DNA of 64,000 bases from an uncultured Bacteroides sp. Lineage in GTDB: Bacteria > Bacteroidota > Bacteroidia > Bacteroidales > Bacteroidaceae. The first letter of the stretch is position 1. Every line of letters begins with the position of its first letter. Below the pieces are notes generated by a model. The model made no database searches. It saw nothing but the letters and a program-made list of their open reading frames with translations, and had not been told where the DNA came from. A program made the position numbers and the translations under genes. The stretch is taken from NCBI GenBank assembly GCA_948847595.1, contig CAQOGY010000009.1:1-64000 (forward strand). The letters run 5' to 3'. Below are positions 34,072 to 42,653 of the stretch, piece by piece.

Positions 34072-35133
34072 TTATTTATAGATTTGTACAGGAAGTTCCC
34101 CTCTTAATGCCCCTAAAGCATTAAATGCTAATGACTCCATTTCCCCTTCACCGGGATAGACATGTATAGGGGCTAAGAAAGAGATTCTTTTCTTCAGTCT
34201 TGAAATGATATAGTCCGAATAAGCAATACCTCCTGTCAGCAGAATGGCATCTACTTTCCCGTAGAGTACGGTGGCGGCTCCGCCAATGGCTTTCGCAACA
34301 TTATATATCATGGCATCCAGTATCAGTTCAGCTTTTTTGTCACCTTCTTCTATGGCTTTGATAATGGCGGGAACATCGGTAGTGCCCAGATGGGCTGTCA
34401 GTCCGGCACGTCCGGAGATACGCTTCTTTAATTCATCTTTCGTGAACTGTCCGCTATAACAAATATCGATCAACTGACCGGCAGGAAGGGTGCCAGCCCT
34501 TTCCGGCGAGAAAGGCCCTTCGCCGTCTAAAGCATTATTGGCGTCAATGGCTTTGCCATGCTGATGAACGGCTATAGAGATACCGCCACCTAAGTGACAG
34601 ATTATCAAGTCCAGTTCTTCATATTTCGTTCCCTGCTCCTTTGCGAAGCGGCGGGCGATTGCTTTCTGATTCAAGGCGTGCCAGATGGTGATCTTAGGCA
34701 TCAGCGGAGAACCCGAAATACGCGCTACATCTTCCAGTTCATCCACCACTCCCGGGTCTGCGATGAAAGCCGGGCAATCAGGAAGGGAAGCGGCCAGTTC
34801 GGCTGCAATCAGTCCGCCTAAGTTGCAGGCATGGGTACGCATGGCGTGCAAAGTATCTTGCTTCATGGCTTCGTTGACTGCGTAGACTCCTCCCGGAATG
34901 GGTTTGACGAGGCCGCCGCGTCCGATGACAGCATCGAATGCAAAGGGTATTCCATTTGCCTCTAATTCCTGAAGAACCAGATTCTTACGAAATTCAAACT
35001 GGTCTATCACCTGCGGATAAACGGATAATTCTTCGACCGTATGCTTGATGTTACGGACGAGCAACGGAGTTTCGTTCTCGTAGACTGCTATCTTCGTAGA
35101 AGTGGAGCCGGGGTTGATGACCAGAATCTTCAT
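34072..35133 (-). CDS. buk: Butyrate kinase
   Basis: An acetokinase-family enzyme of 353 residues that converts butyryl phosphate (or a branched-chain acyl phosphate) and ADP to the acid and ATP in the cytoplasm. Family motifs: ILVINPGSTSTKIAVYENE at the N-terminus, HLGGGISIAVHQHGKAID in the middle and AILLTGGIAYSD near the C-terminus. The length fits butyrate kinase (about 355) rather than acetate kinase (about 400). It follows phosphotransbutyrylase after 30 bp. Bacteroides make little butyrate, so isobutyrate or isovalerate formation from amino acids is the likelier in vivo use; this is inference from general physiology. Confidence 0.95.
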   Translation of the reverse strand: MKILVINPGSTSTKIAVYENETPLLVRNIKHTVEELSVYPQVIDQFEFRKNLVLQELEANGIPFAFDAVIGRGGLVKPIPGGVYAVNEAMKQDTLHAMRTHACNLGGLIAAELAASLPDCPAFIADPGVVDELEDVARISGSPLMPKITIWHALNQKAIARRFAKEQGTKYEELDLIICHLGGGISIAVHQHGKAIDANNALDGEGPFSPERAGTLPAGQLIDICYSGQFTKDELKKRISGRAGLTAHLGTTDVPAIIKAIEEGDKKAELILDAMIYNVAKAIGGAATVLYGKVDAILLTGGIAYSDYIISRLKKRISFLAPIHVYPGEGEMESLAFNALGALRGELPVQIYK

Positions 35134-35163
35134 ATCTTTGGAGTTATAAGGTTTGAATTATGA

Positions 35164-36108
35164 TTAATGGTTCAGGTTGAGCTTCTCTCTGCATTCGCAG
35201 CCGGCCACTTGCAGGCAGGCCATTGCGATGCTGTAATATTTCGATAAGCCGGAATCACTGCGGGAAGGGAGCACTACCGGGCAGATAGGTCCTTGCAACA
35301 ATCCGGCCATATCCGCATTGGCAAACAGGGAGACGGACTTGTAGAACGCATTTCCCGATTCTATATTGGGGAAAATCAGCACATCCGCCTGTCCGTTGAT
35401 AGGCGAAACAATTCCTTTGATGTCCCCGCTCGCCTGCTCACAGGCAGTGCGTACATCCAGCGGACCGTCGATGATTACATTTCCGAACTCTCCCGCTTCG
35501 GCAAGTTCCACGATGTTTACATAATCCAGCGAATGCGGGAATTTGGCGCTCACTTTCTCGGTACAGTGTATCAGTGCGACGCGAGGCTGCTCGATACCGA
35601 AATGGCGGCAAGTGCAGATGGCATACCAGATCATTTCAATCCGTTGTTGCAGCGTGGGGCGTGGAATCACTGCGGCATCGGAGAAGAACAGCAGTTTATG
35701 GTAAGTCGGAATCTCCATCACCGCCAAGTGCGTGAGGATTTTCCCTTTGGGTAGCAGTCCTTTCTCTTTGTCGAGGATGGCGTGCAGCAGATTGTCCGTG
35801 TTGATGATACCTTTCATTAAAATATCCGCTCCCCCTTCACGCACGATGCGGACAGCTTCGCGTGCCGCTTCGTCCGAATCTTCGATGTGAATGGTCTTCA
35901 CATAGTCGGGATATTGCTTCAAGGCAGGATATTTTTCCAGAATAGCCGAATCCCCGATCATGAGAAACTCTGCAATTCCTTCTTCCAAAGCACGGGTAAT
36001 GGCATATTCCGTATTAGGGTCGTTGGCGCAGACTACGGCAATTCGTTTCCTACGATTCTGTTGTTTAAGATGGGCTGTTAGCTGGGCAAAGTTCTGAATA
36101 GGTTCCAT
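35164..36108 (-). CDS. ptb: Phosphate butyryltransferase
   Basis: A PTA/PTB-family enzyme of 314 residues that exchanges CoA for phosphate on butyryl-CoA or branched-chain acyl-CoA, giving the acyl phosphate used by the kinase downstream. Motifs include RKRIAVVCANDPNTEYAITRALEEGI, GGADILMKGIINTDNLLHAIL, LLFFSDAAVIPRPTLQQRIEMI and DVLIFPNIESGNAFYKSV. It is the first gene of the ptb-buk operon. On the minus strand GATATTTG about 35 bp before the start is one base from the -7 consensus. A shared substrate path with the kinase gives one ATP per acid made. Confidence 0.93.
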   Translation of the reverse strand: MEPIQNFAQLTAHLKQQNRRKRIAVVCANDPNTEYAITRALEEGIAEFLMIGDSAILEKYPALKQYPDYVKTIHIEDSDEAAREAVRIVREGGADILMKGIINTDNLLHAILDKEKGLLPKGKILTHLAVMEIPTYHKLLFFSDAAVIPRPTLQQRIEMIWYAICTCRHFGIEQPRVALIHCTEKVSAKFPHSLDYVNIVELAEAGEFGNVIIDGPLDVRTACEQASGDIKGIVSPINGQADVLIFPNIESGNAFYKSVSLFANADMAGLLQGPICPVVLPSRSDSGLSKYYSIAMACLQVAGCECREKLNLNH

Positions 36109-36287
36109 AACGTTAGATTTTTAGCAAATATCAGAAAAATCATTGAGAAAATAATACTCATAACCCGAAAAATTGCGCCTGTTATGTAACATTTTGTTAT
36201 ATTTTAGTTGTTTTAGTGTGTAGATATACACCGAACCGTTTTTTCCTGTATTTTTGCAAATGAATCCCCCTTAAACTTTAAAACAAA

Positions 36288-37094
36288 ATGAAACAGTTCA
36301 GAAATCTATTATTTATTAGCACATTACTCCTTTGTTGGGTACTCGTTTCCTGCAAAACGACAAGAGTTTCTTCCTCCGGCTGGTCGCTGGTATGGGAAGA
36401 GAATTTTAATCAGAAAAAAGGCTTTGACCCGCAGGTCTGGAGCAAGATTCCGCGAGGGAAGGCCGACTGGAATAATTATATGACAGACTTTGATTCCTGC
36501 TTTGCCATGCGCAAAGGCAAGCTGGTGTTAAGAGGCATTGCCAATCAGACGCTGCCCAATGATACGGCACCTTATCTGACAGGAGGCGTTTATACCAAAG
36601 GTAAAAAGGCATTCCTTGACGGACGCATCGAGATATGCGCCAAGCTGAATGCCGCAAAAGGAGCATGGCCGGCTATCTGGCTGTTGCCCGAAAATGCCAA
36701 ATGGCCGTCGGGAGGCGAAATAGATGTGATGGAGCGTCTGAATGACGACTCTATCGCTTATCAGACAGTTCATTCTCATTATACGTACACTTTGGGCATC
36801 AAAGAGCACCCCAAGTCACACTTCACAGGAGTCATCCATCCCGATCGCTATAACGTTTTCGCTGTAGAAATGTATCCGGACAGTCTTTCGTTCTATGTCA
36901 ACGACATACATACGTTTACTTATCCCCGCATACAGACGCAGAAGGAAGGACAATTCCCGTTCGACCAGCCGTTTTATCTGCTGATCGATATGCAGTTGGG
37001 CGGTTCGTGGGTCGGAGTAGTCGATCCCAAAGACCTTCCGGTAGAAATGGAAGTGGACTGGGTGCGTTTTTATCAGCGAAAGTCACTCAAATAA
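36288..37094 (+). CDS. GH16-family glycoside hydrolase lipoprotein
   Basis: A 268-residue lipoprotein (LVSC, Cys22) of glycoside hydrolase family 16, enzymes that cleave beta-1,3- or beta-1,4-glucans and galactans. The catalytic signature EIDVME is at 144-149 (Glu144 nucleophile, Asp146, Glu149 acid/base) on the usual strand after GAWPAIWLLPENAKWPSGG. Other fold elements are WSLVWEENFN at the start and VEMEVDWVRFYQR at the end, so the domain is complete and there is no extra binding module. The substrate cannot be read from the sequence. TATTTTTG (36249-36256) is a likely -7 box. The LD-carboxypeptidase gene follows after 10 bp, so the two may be co-transcribed. Confidence 0.9.
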   Translation: MKQFRNLLFISTLLLCWVLVSCKTTRVSSSGWSLVWEENFNQKKGFDPQVWSKIPRGKADWNNYMTDFDSCFAMRKGKLVLRGIANQTLPNDTAPYLTGGVYTKGKKAFLDGRIEICAKLNAAKGAWPAIWLLPENAKWPSGGEIDVMERLNDDSIAYQTVHSHYTYTLGIKEHPKSHFTGVIHPDRYNVFAVEMYPDSLSFYVNDIHTFTYPRIQTQKEGQFPFDQPFYLLIDMQLGGSWVGVVDPKDLPVEMEVDWVRFYQRKSLK

Positions 37095-37104
37095 AACATT
37101 AAAT

Positions 37105-38013
37105 ATGAATATTCAACTTCCTTCTTTTTTACAGAAAGGTGACAAAGTAGTGATTGTGTCACCTTCCAGCAAGATAGACAAAGAGTTTCTGAAACGTGCG
37201 AAGAAACGGCTTGAATCATGGGGATTGAAAGTCTCTGTGGGGAAATATGCCGGTGGCTCTTCCGGACGTTATGCCGGAACGGTCCGGCAACGTCTGCAAG
37301 ACTTGCAGAGTGCGATGGATGATCCTAAAGTGAAAGCTATTCTTTGTAGCAGAGGAGGATACGGGGCCGTGCATCTGGTGGACAAGATTGACTTCACCGC
37401 CTTTCGTGAACATCCGAAGTGGTTGCTGGGATTCAGCGACATCACTGCCTTGCATAATTTATTTCAGAAGAATGGATATGCCTCCCTGCATTCGCTGATG
37501 GCGCGTCATCTGAGCGTGGAGCCGGAAGAAGACCCTTGCGTGGCCTATCTGAAAGATATTCTCTTCGGTAATCTGCCCGTTTATACTTGCGAAAAGCATA
37601 AACTGAACAGGCAAGGTACGGCCGAAGGTATCCTGCGTGGCGGAAATATGGCGGTAGCTTACGGGCTGCGCGGCACTCCTTATGATATTCCTGCCGAAGG
37701 AACCATCCTGTTTCTCGAAGATGTCAGTGAACGTCCCCATGCGATTGAGCGCATGATGTACAATCTGAAACTGGGCGGTGTGCTTGAAAAACTCTCCGGA
37801 CTCATTATCGGTCAATTTACCGAGTATGAAGAAGATTGTTCGTTGGGTAAGGAGTTGTATCCCGCTCTGGCCGACTTGGTGAAAGAATATGACTATCCGG
37901 TTTGTTTTAATTTCCCGGTAGGTCATGTGACGCATAATTTACCGCTTATCAATGGCGCGAAAGTGGAATTGACCGTTGGAAAGAAAAATGTGGAGTTAAA
38001 GTTTATTTGTTAA
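37105..38013 (+). CDS. LD-carboxypeptidase (peptidase family S66)
   Basis: A cytoplasmic murein tetrapeptide carboxypeptidase of 302 residues that removes the terminal D-alanine from recycled peptidoglycan tetrapeptides. The S66 catalytic set is visible: nucleophile Ser111 in LLGFSDITALHN, Glu205 in ILFLEDVSERP and His274 in PVGHVTHN. The N-terminal LQKGDKVVIVSPSSKIDKE and AILCSRGGYGAVHLVD are also family-typical. No signal peptide is present, in line with a cytoplasmic recycling role. It lies 10 bp after the GH16 gene. Confidence 0.94.
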   Translation: MNIQLPSFLQKGDKVVIVSPSSKIDKEFLKRAKKRLESWGLKVSVGKYAGGSSGRYAGTVRQRLQDLQSAMDDPKVKAILCSRGGYGAVHLVDKIDFTAFREHPKWLLGFSDITALHNLFQKNGYASLHSLMARHLSVEPEEDPCVAYLKDILFGNLPVYTCEKHKLNRQGTAEGILRGGNMAVAYGLRGTPYDIPAEGTILFLEDVSERPHAIERMMYNLKLGGVLEKLSGLIIGQFTEYEEDCSLGKELYPALADLVKEYDYPVCFNFPVGHVTHNLPLINGAKVELTVGKKNVELKFIC

Positions 38014-38084
38014 TAATCCATTCTATCTGAACGATACTGTGGTGAAAATGACTAATTTTGAGGCTTCATATAGATAAAAGGACG

Positions 38085-39080
38085 ATGAAAAAGAAATCTA
38101 TGATAGTGTTGACGAGTGCCTTTGTATTATTATCTGCTTTTTCTTGTGGAGGAGGCGGCAAGGCAACTGGTACGAATGAACAAAGTGAAAAAGTGGTGGT
38201 AAATGTACCTCAGTTTGATGCGGACAGTGCCTATTTGTATGTAAAGAATCAGGTAGATTTTGGTCCCCGTGTCCCCAATACGAAGGAGCACGTAGCTTGT
38301 GGCAATTATCTGGCCGGAAAGCTGGAGGCTTTCGGTGCGAAGGTAACGAATCAGTATGCCGATCTGATTGCCTATGACGGCACACTGTTGAAGGCGCGGA
38401 ACATCATCGGCTCTTACAAACCGGAAAGTAAGAAGAGAATAGCGTTGTTTGCACATTGGGATACCCGTCCGTGGGCGGATAATGATGCTGACGAAAAGAA
38501 TCACCATACCCCTATTCTGGGAGCCAATGACGGAGCAAGCGGAGTGGGAGCTTTGCTGGAAATCGCCCGGTTGGTCAACCAGCAACAGCCGGAACTGGGC
38601 ATTGATATCATCTTTCTGGATGCGGAAGACTACGGAACTCCTCAATTCTACGAGGGAAAGCATAAGGAAGAGGCTTGGTGTCTCGGCTCGCAGTATTGGT
38701 CGCGCAATCCTCATGTGCAAGGGTATAATGCCCGTTTTGGTATCTTGCTCGATATGGTGGGTGGTGAGAACAGCGTATTTCTGAAAGAAGGATATTCCGA
38801 AGAGTTTGCTCCGGATATCAACAAGAAAGTATGGAAAGCGGCTAAAAAAGCAGGTTATGGGAAAACCTTCATCGATGAGAGAGGCGATACCATCACCGAC
38901 GACCATCTGTTTATTAACCGTCTGGCTCGTATCAAGACAATCGATATTATTCCCAATGATCCGGAAACAGGCTTCCCTCCGACTTGGCATACCATTCATG
39001 ATAATATGGACCATATCGACAAGAATACGCTGAAAGCCGTCGGACAGACAGTGCTGGAAGTGATTTATAATGAAAAGTAA
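38085..39080 (+). CDS. M28-family zinc peptidase / glutaminyl cyclase-like lipoprotein
   Basis: The start at 38085, 5 nt after AAAGGACG, gives 331 residues with a lipoprotein signal (LLSAFSC, Cys21). The M28 metal-binding residues are visible: His124 in LFAHWDTRP, Asp149 in GANDGASGVG, Glu181 in FLDAEDYG and His305 in WHTIHDNMDHID. The overall pattern (PRVPNTKEHVACGNYL near the N-terminus, WCLGSQYW in the middle) is that of bacterial glutaminyl-peptide cyclotransferase-like M28 proteins, so it may cyclise N-terminal glutamine of exported proteins rather than cleave peptides. It probably sits in the periplasm or outer membrane. SufE follows after 30 bp. Confidence 0.9.
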   Translation: MKKKSMIVLTSAFVLLSAFSCGGGGKATGTNEQSEKVVVNVPQFDADSAYLYVKNQVDFGPRVPNTKEHVACGNYLAGKLEAFGAKVTNQYADLIAYDGTLLKARNIIGSYKPESKKRIALFAHWDTRPWADNDADEKNHHTPILGANDGASGVGALLEIARLVNQQQPELGIDIIFLDAEDYGTPQFYEGKHKEEAWCLGSQYWSRNPHVQGYNARFGILLDMVGGENSVFLKEGYSEEFAPDINKKVWKAAKKAGYGKTFIDERGDTITDDHLFINRLARIKTIDIIPNDPETGFPPTWHTIHDNMDHIDKNTLKAVGQTVLEVIYNEK

Positions 39081-39110
39081 ATAGTTAACTAGTAAACCGT
39101 AAATAACTTC

Positions 39111-39536
39111 ATGTCAATTAATGAATTACAAGACGAAGTGATTGCTGAATTCAGCGACTTCGATGACTGGATGGACCGCTACCAGCTGCTCATTGACTTA
39201 GGTAATGAACAGGAACCGCTCGATGAAAAGTATAAGACCGAACAGAATCTGATCGAAGGCTGTCAGAGCCGTGTATGGCTTCAGGCGGACGATGTGGATG
39301 GAAAAATCGTGTTTAATGCGGAAAGTGACGCTTTGATTGTGAAAGGAATCATTGCTTTATTGATCAAAGTCCTTTCGGGACATACGCCCGATGAAATACT
39401 GAATGCTGATCTTTATTTTATCGATAAGATAGGTTTGAGAGATCATTTGTCTCCTACCCGTAGCAATGGGTTGCTGTCGATGGTAAAGCAGATACGTATG
39501 TATGCGCTGGCATTTAAGGCAAAAGAAGGGAAATAA
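39111..39536 (+). CDS. sufE: SufE-family sulfur-transfer protein
   Basis: A 141-residue SufE homologue that accepts persulfide sulfur from a SufS-type cysteine desulfurase during Fe-S cluster assembly. The acceptor Cys51 lies in NLIEGCQSRVWL, the family signature. The fold elements LIDLGNEQEPLDEKYKTEQN and GLRDHLSPTRSNGLLSMVKQI are typical. No other suf genes are adjacent. It is the last gene of the run beginning with GH16 and ends at a terminator. Confidence 0.95.
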   Translation: MSINELQDEVIAEFSDFDDWMDRYQLLIDLGNEQEPLDEKYKTEQNLIEGCQSRVWLQADDVDGKIVFNAESDALIVKGIIALLIKVLSGHTPDEILNADLYFIDKIGLRDHLSPTRSNGLLSMVKQIRMYALAFKAKEGK

Positions 39537-39555
39537 AGATAAAAAGGTAATATAG

Positions 39556-39602
39556 AATGAACGGTGGATATCCTGCGGACCAGGTATCTACCGTTCATTT
39601 TC
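39556..39602. terminator. Bidirectional terminator between sufE and the HTH gene
   Basis: AATGAACGGT and ACCGTTCATT, with GATATC/GGTATC near-pairing inside, form a long hairpin with A-rich and T-rich ends. It overlaps the last codons of the minus-strand HTH gene. Confidence 0.72.
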
Positions 39603-39812
39603 TTTTTCCTCCTCCTGATATTCCAGTATATCTGCCGGCTGGCAGTCCAGTACTTTGCAGATAGCCTCCAGCGTAGAGAAACGGATTGCCTTAGCTTTTC
39701 CGGTTTTTAATATAGAAAGGTTGGCGGGGGTGATATCTATTTTCTCCGCCAGCTCGCCCAGAGATATTTTTCTGCGCGCCATCATGATGTCAAGGTTTAC
39801 TATAATTGCCAT
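39588..39812 (-). CDS. Small XRE/YozG-type HTH regulator
   Basis: A 74-residue protein that is almost only a helix-turn-helix domain: MARRKISLGELAEKIDITPANLSILKTGKAKAIRFSTLEAICKVLDCQPADILEY. This matches the small Cro/CI regulators that pair with DUF2975 membrane proteins in Firmicutes and Bacteroidetes. It is the third gene of an operon with the CPBP protease and DUF2975 gene (22-bp gap) and its C-terminal EEEKENER tail lies within the terminator stem. It probably regulates its own operon. Confidence 0.9.
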   Translation of the reverse strand: MAIIVNLDIMMARRKISLGELAEKIDITPANLSILKTGKAKAIRFSTLEAICKVLDCQPADILEYQEEEKENER

Positions 39813-39834
39813 AATTTTATTTTCTCGGTTTGGG

Positions 39835-40491
39835 TTAAATGGTCAGTTCCTGTTCTTCTTTCATTTTCAGTCCGATAGCGAATGTTTCGGCTACAATCAG
39901 GCAGCCGAGTCCCAATAATAAATCAGTCGTCTGTAGCGCCAGGGGAGCGATGATATAATGTTCAAGCGCGAATACTTCTTTCAGTCCCCAGTAGTTGACG
40001 ACCTGCGGAATCAGGTAAAACACGAAGGACATAATCAGCAGACTACCCAGCCAGCGCAGGCGGCGGACATTCTTCCATTCGAATATCTGCGATTTGTTGA
40101 TGCTCAGAATCAGCATGACAAAGATAATAAGTGCGGAGATGGTGAGCAGTGCATTCATCAGCGAACAGGAACTGCTGATAATCAGGTAACTGTAATTCAC
40201 TTCTTTTCCGGTGCGTACCGCCATTTGCGTATACATGACGGGCACTTTCTCATTGTTTTGGGCATTGATGATCGTATCCGGTTTGATCATGGCGATCGTA
40301 GGTACGACATCCACAAAACGGAAATCTCCTGCAAGCATAGGTCTGTCACATGCTTTCGATTCCTTGTGCTGTTCTTTGGCCAGACTCATTCCGGCTTTCA
40401 TTCCTGTTCCGAACTGGTATCCTGTGGTATACAGAGAAAGTCCCAGAACAATGAATACCAATATGCTGAGAATATTCAAACGTCTTTTCAT
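39835..40491 (-). CDS. DUF2975 membrane protein
   Basis: A 218-residue membrane protein. A signal-anchor helix (about 7-25) is followed by an external loop (about 30-95), then three helices at about 103-127, 145-167 and 178-205. The arrangement VRRLRWLGSLLIMSFVFYLIP and PLALQTTDLLLGLGCLIVAETFAIGLKMKEEQELTI is typical of DUF2975 proteins, which almost always precede a small YozG-like HTH gene, as here. The biochemical role is not known; a membrane sensor controlling the HTH protein is a reasonable inference. The gap to the CPBP gene is 12 bp. Confidence 0.85.
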   Translation of the reverse strand: MKRRLNILSILVFIVLGLSLYTTGYQFGTGMKAGMSLAKEQHKESKACDRPMLAGDFRFVDVVPTIAMIKPDTIINAQNNEKVPVMYTQMAVRTGKEVNYSYLIISSSCSLMNALLTISALIIFVMLILSINKSQIFEWKNVRRLRWLGSLLIMSFVFYLIPQVVNYWGLKEVFALEHYIIAPLALQTTDLLLGLGCLIVAETFAIGLKMKEEQELTI

Positions 40492-40503
40492 CGCTGTTAT
40501 TTT

Positions 40504-41307
40504 TTAGTCCGTGATATTTGTTTCTTCTTTCCAGGGATAATGGACGGTCGTACGACGCATCGCCCAGATAACTCCTGCCAGTATCAAAACTGCTACAAAA
40601 ATAGCAATTAGATAGGAGGTAGTGTCCATCAGATCGCTCATATTTTCAGCTTCCGGATATTTCGTGCTGAGAAATACGGATAACGAATTATTCAGTATAT
40701 GCATCAGTATGCAGGGGATGAGGCTGGTAGTCTTGTAATACGTCCATGCAAATAGGATACCGATCAGGAATGCCGGAAGTATCTGGGCAGGATTGATATG
40801 GAAAACACCGAATAAAAGGGCTGAAAGCAGAATTGCCTTTGTCGGGCTGTACTGCTGTAGCAATGCTTTGGTGATGGCTCCGCGAAATAGCAGTTCTTCG
40901 AGTACGGGACCTATGACGGCTATGGCGAGAATGCCTCCCCAGCCGGACTGGAGAATATCGAAGGATTGTTCCATGATGTTGGGAATCCACTTCATCAGTT
41001 CCGCCAGTGCGGATACGACGAAGCCGCAGGTGAGGACAGCCAATGCACTGAAGAACAGATACGAGGATGAAACGGGCGACCAGGTTATTTTCTTTGTGCT
41101 GATGTATCCGGCTTTCCATAAATAGATACCCATCATCAGCTGACCGGCCAGTTGCGCCGGAATCATAAGCATGGTAATGAGCGTGTCTTTGTCTAAGTTT
41201 CCGGTAGTGGCTACCAGATAAATCACACAGGGGATCATGACTAAAATGGGAGCAATGATCTGTGCGATAAGCAGATTCAGTAATATCAGTTTAATAGCAG
41301 TTCTCAT
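40504..41307 (-). CDS. CPBP-family intramembrane metalloprotease
   Basis: A 267-residue membrane protein with about eight helices of the CAAX-protease/bacteriocin-processing (Abi) family. The glutamate-zinc motifs are present: EELLFRGAITKALLQQ (motif EExxxR), FGVFHINPAQILPAF (motif FxxxH) and LMHILNNSLSV (motif HxxxN). These residues form the intramembrane catalytic site. The target is unknown; in other bacteria such proteins process peptides or act in immunity to bacteriocins. It is the first gene of the CPBP-DUF2975-HTH operon, with a consensus promoter at 41351-41380 and a 9-bp tandem repeat in its leader. Confidence 0.9.
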   Translation of the reverse strand: MRTAIKLILLNLLIAQIIAPILVMIPCVIYLVATTGNLDKDTLITMLMIPAQLAGQLMMGIYLWKAGYISTKKITWSPVSSSYLFFSALAVLTCGFVVSALAELMKWIPNIMEQSFDILQSGWGGILAIAVIGPVLEELLFRGAITKALLQQYSPTKAILLSALLFGVFHINPAQILPAFLIGILFAWTYYKTTSLIPCILMHILNNSLSVFLSTKYPEAENMSDLMDTTSYLIAIFVAVLILAGVIWAMRRTTVHYPWKEETNITD

Positions 41308-41312
41308 ATTCG

Positions 41313-41339
41313 TAGTATTCTTAGTATTCTTAGTATTCT
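41313..41339. repeat. 9-bp tandem repeat in the CPBP leader
   Basis: TAGTATTCT occurs three times in tandem (41313, 41322, 41331) in the leader between the promoter and the CPBP start. Copy-number change by slippage would alter leader length. Confidence 0.8.
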
Positions 41340-41350
41340 TGGATGGGATA

Positions 41351-41380
41351 CAAAGATAATCGTTTGTTATTTACTGGCAA
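41351..41380 (-). promoter_or_regulatory. Promoter of the CPBP-DUF2975-HTH operon
   Basis: On the minus strand TTG (41380-41378), 19 nt, then TATCTTTG (41358-41351). The -33 part lies within the 3' end of the small ORF at 41367. Confidence 0.7.
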
Positions 41381-41456
41381 TGAAGCTGCACAGAAACATG
41401 GCTATCATTGAGATGGATACTACCAGCATCGATATACTCATTAATGACTTTTTCAT
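41367..41456 (-). CDS. Putative 29-residue membrane protein
   Basis: A small ORF starting MKKSLMSISM and ending CSFIASK: two lysines, a single hydrophobic helix rich in Ser, Met and Val, and a short tail. It is far below usual annotation length. Support comes from a near-perfect Bacteroides promoter (41532-41562) placed about 70 nt upstream and from the absence of any other gene that the promoter could serve before the next promoter at 41351. No Shine-Dalgarno site is evident, which is common in Bacteroides. Function is unknown; it could act on a membrane partner such as the CPBP protease just downstream, or the transcript could be an RNA regulator. Confidence 0.5.
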   Translation of the reverse strand: MKKSLMSISMLVVSISMIAMFLCSFIASK

Positions 41457-41531
41457 AAAGTGTTATTTTTTAATAGATGATTAAATAGAAAATGTTTGTT
41501 TTTCGATGATTATTTATCGTTTATCGATATG

Positions 41532-41562
41532 CAAATGTAGAGGTAAGTTTTGAGTTGGCAAA
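41532..41562 (-). promoter_or_regulatory. Promoter of the 29-residue ORF
   Basis: On the minus strand TTTG (41562-41559), then TACATTTG (41539-41532) after a 19-nt spacer measured from TTG: a full consensus match in a gap that otherwise lacks genes. Confidence 0.7.
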
Positions 41563-41680
41563 GGAAAAAGAGATTTTATTTATCGAAAAACAATAAAAAA
41601 GATATGTTTTTCGATATTAACGGACTCGTTGCAGCCGAAAAGAGGCTTATTAATGTGGTTAATTTAGAGAAAAAGGGGGA

Positions 41681-42643
41681 TCATTTCTCCTGTTTGGCGG
41701 CGAGTAGAATGGCTTCAGTTTCTTCCGCATCTTTGTGAAGCTGTGCGATTAGTTCGTCGATACTATCGTATTTCAGTTCGGGGCGTGTCCGTTTCACGAA
41801 AGTAAGCCGGATAAATTTGTCGTAAATGTCGGAGTGGAAATGAAGGATATTCACTTCGATTGTGCGGTTGGGACCATTTCCGATGGTGGGGCGGACGCCT
41901 ATATTCAGCATTCCCATATAGGTCTTTCCGTCGAATGTGACCCATACGGCATAGACTCCATCTGCGGGAATCAGTTTGTCGGGATCATCCACGCTTAAAT
42001 TGGCAGTCGGAAAACCGATCTTTCGGCCTACCTGATAGCCGCCTACTACCGTTCCGTCCAGAAAGTATTCGTAGCCCAGACAGCGGGCAGCTACGTCTAC
42101 ATCTCCCTGATGCAGCAACTTGCGGATTAAAGAAGAACTGACCGGGGCACTTTGGGTGGTATCTATCTGTATATCATCTGTGTAAGCCTGTGCACGGATG
42201 ACCTCAATGCCGATTGCCTGCCCGTAACGTACATAATCGTCAAACCCTTCGCTGCGGTTGTGACCGAAACGGTGATCGTATCCTATCACCAGATACTTTA
42301 CCTGATAACGTTCTTTCAGTATCTGAGTCATGAATTCTTTGGCGGTCAGACGGGAGATGTCGGGCGTAAAATCGAGCATCAGGCAATAATCTACTCCCGT
42401 GCCTGCGAGCAGGTTTGTTTTTTCTTCGGGAGTAGTTAAAAGTTCCGGATGGTAAGCGGCGTTCATCACTTTGCGCGGATGAACGGGGAATGTGACCAAT
42501 GCAGAACGCAGACCTTTGGCTGCCGCTATCTCCTTCACCTGTTGAATCAGATAGCGATGTCCCATGTGTACTCCGTCGAAGAAACCGATGGTAGCTACGC
42601 ATGGTTCGGGAATCATAGCCGATGTGTCATTTATAATCTGCAT
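41681..42643 (-). CDS. ribF: Bifunctional riboflavin kinase/FAD synthetase
   Basis: RibF phosphorylates riboflavin to FMN and adenylates FMN to FAD. The start at 42643 gives 320 residues (family about 310). The N-terminal nucleotidyltransferase domain has ATIGFFDGVHMGHRYLI (HxGH-like motif) and YLVIGYDHRFGHNRSEG. The C-terminal flavokinase domain has GFPTANLSVDDPDKLIPADGVYAVWV and MLNIGVRPTI. It lies 10 bp after the HAD gene on the same strand; the HAD, RibF and calcium ATPase genes are tightly packed and may be one operon. Confidence 0.95.
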   Translation of the reverse strand: MQIINDTSAMIPEPCVATIGFFDGVHMGHRYLIQQVKEIAAAKGLRSALVTFPVHPRKVMNAAYHPELLTTPEEKTNLLAGTGVDYCLMLDFTPDISRLTAKEFMTQILKERYQVKYLVIGYDHRFGHNRSEGFDDYVRYGQAIGIEVIRAQAYTDDIQIDTTQSAPVSSSLIRKLLHQGDVDVAARCLGYEYFLDGTVVGGYQVGRKIGFPTANLSVDDPDKLIPADGVYAVWVTFDGKTYMGMLNIGVRPTIGNGPNRTIEVNILHFHSDIYDKFIRLTFVKRTRPELKYDSIDELIAQLHKDAEETEAILLAAKQEK

Positions 42644-42653
42644 ACTTACACTC

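Noticed and set aside
38130..39014. Antisense open frame of 294 codons inside the M28 peptidase gene
   Set aside because: The sense frame has all metal ligands and a signal peptide; the antisense frame has no family motif.
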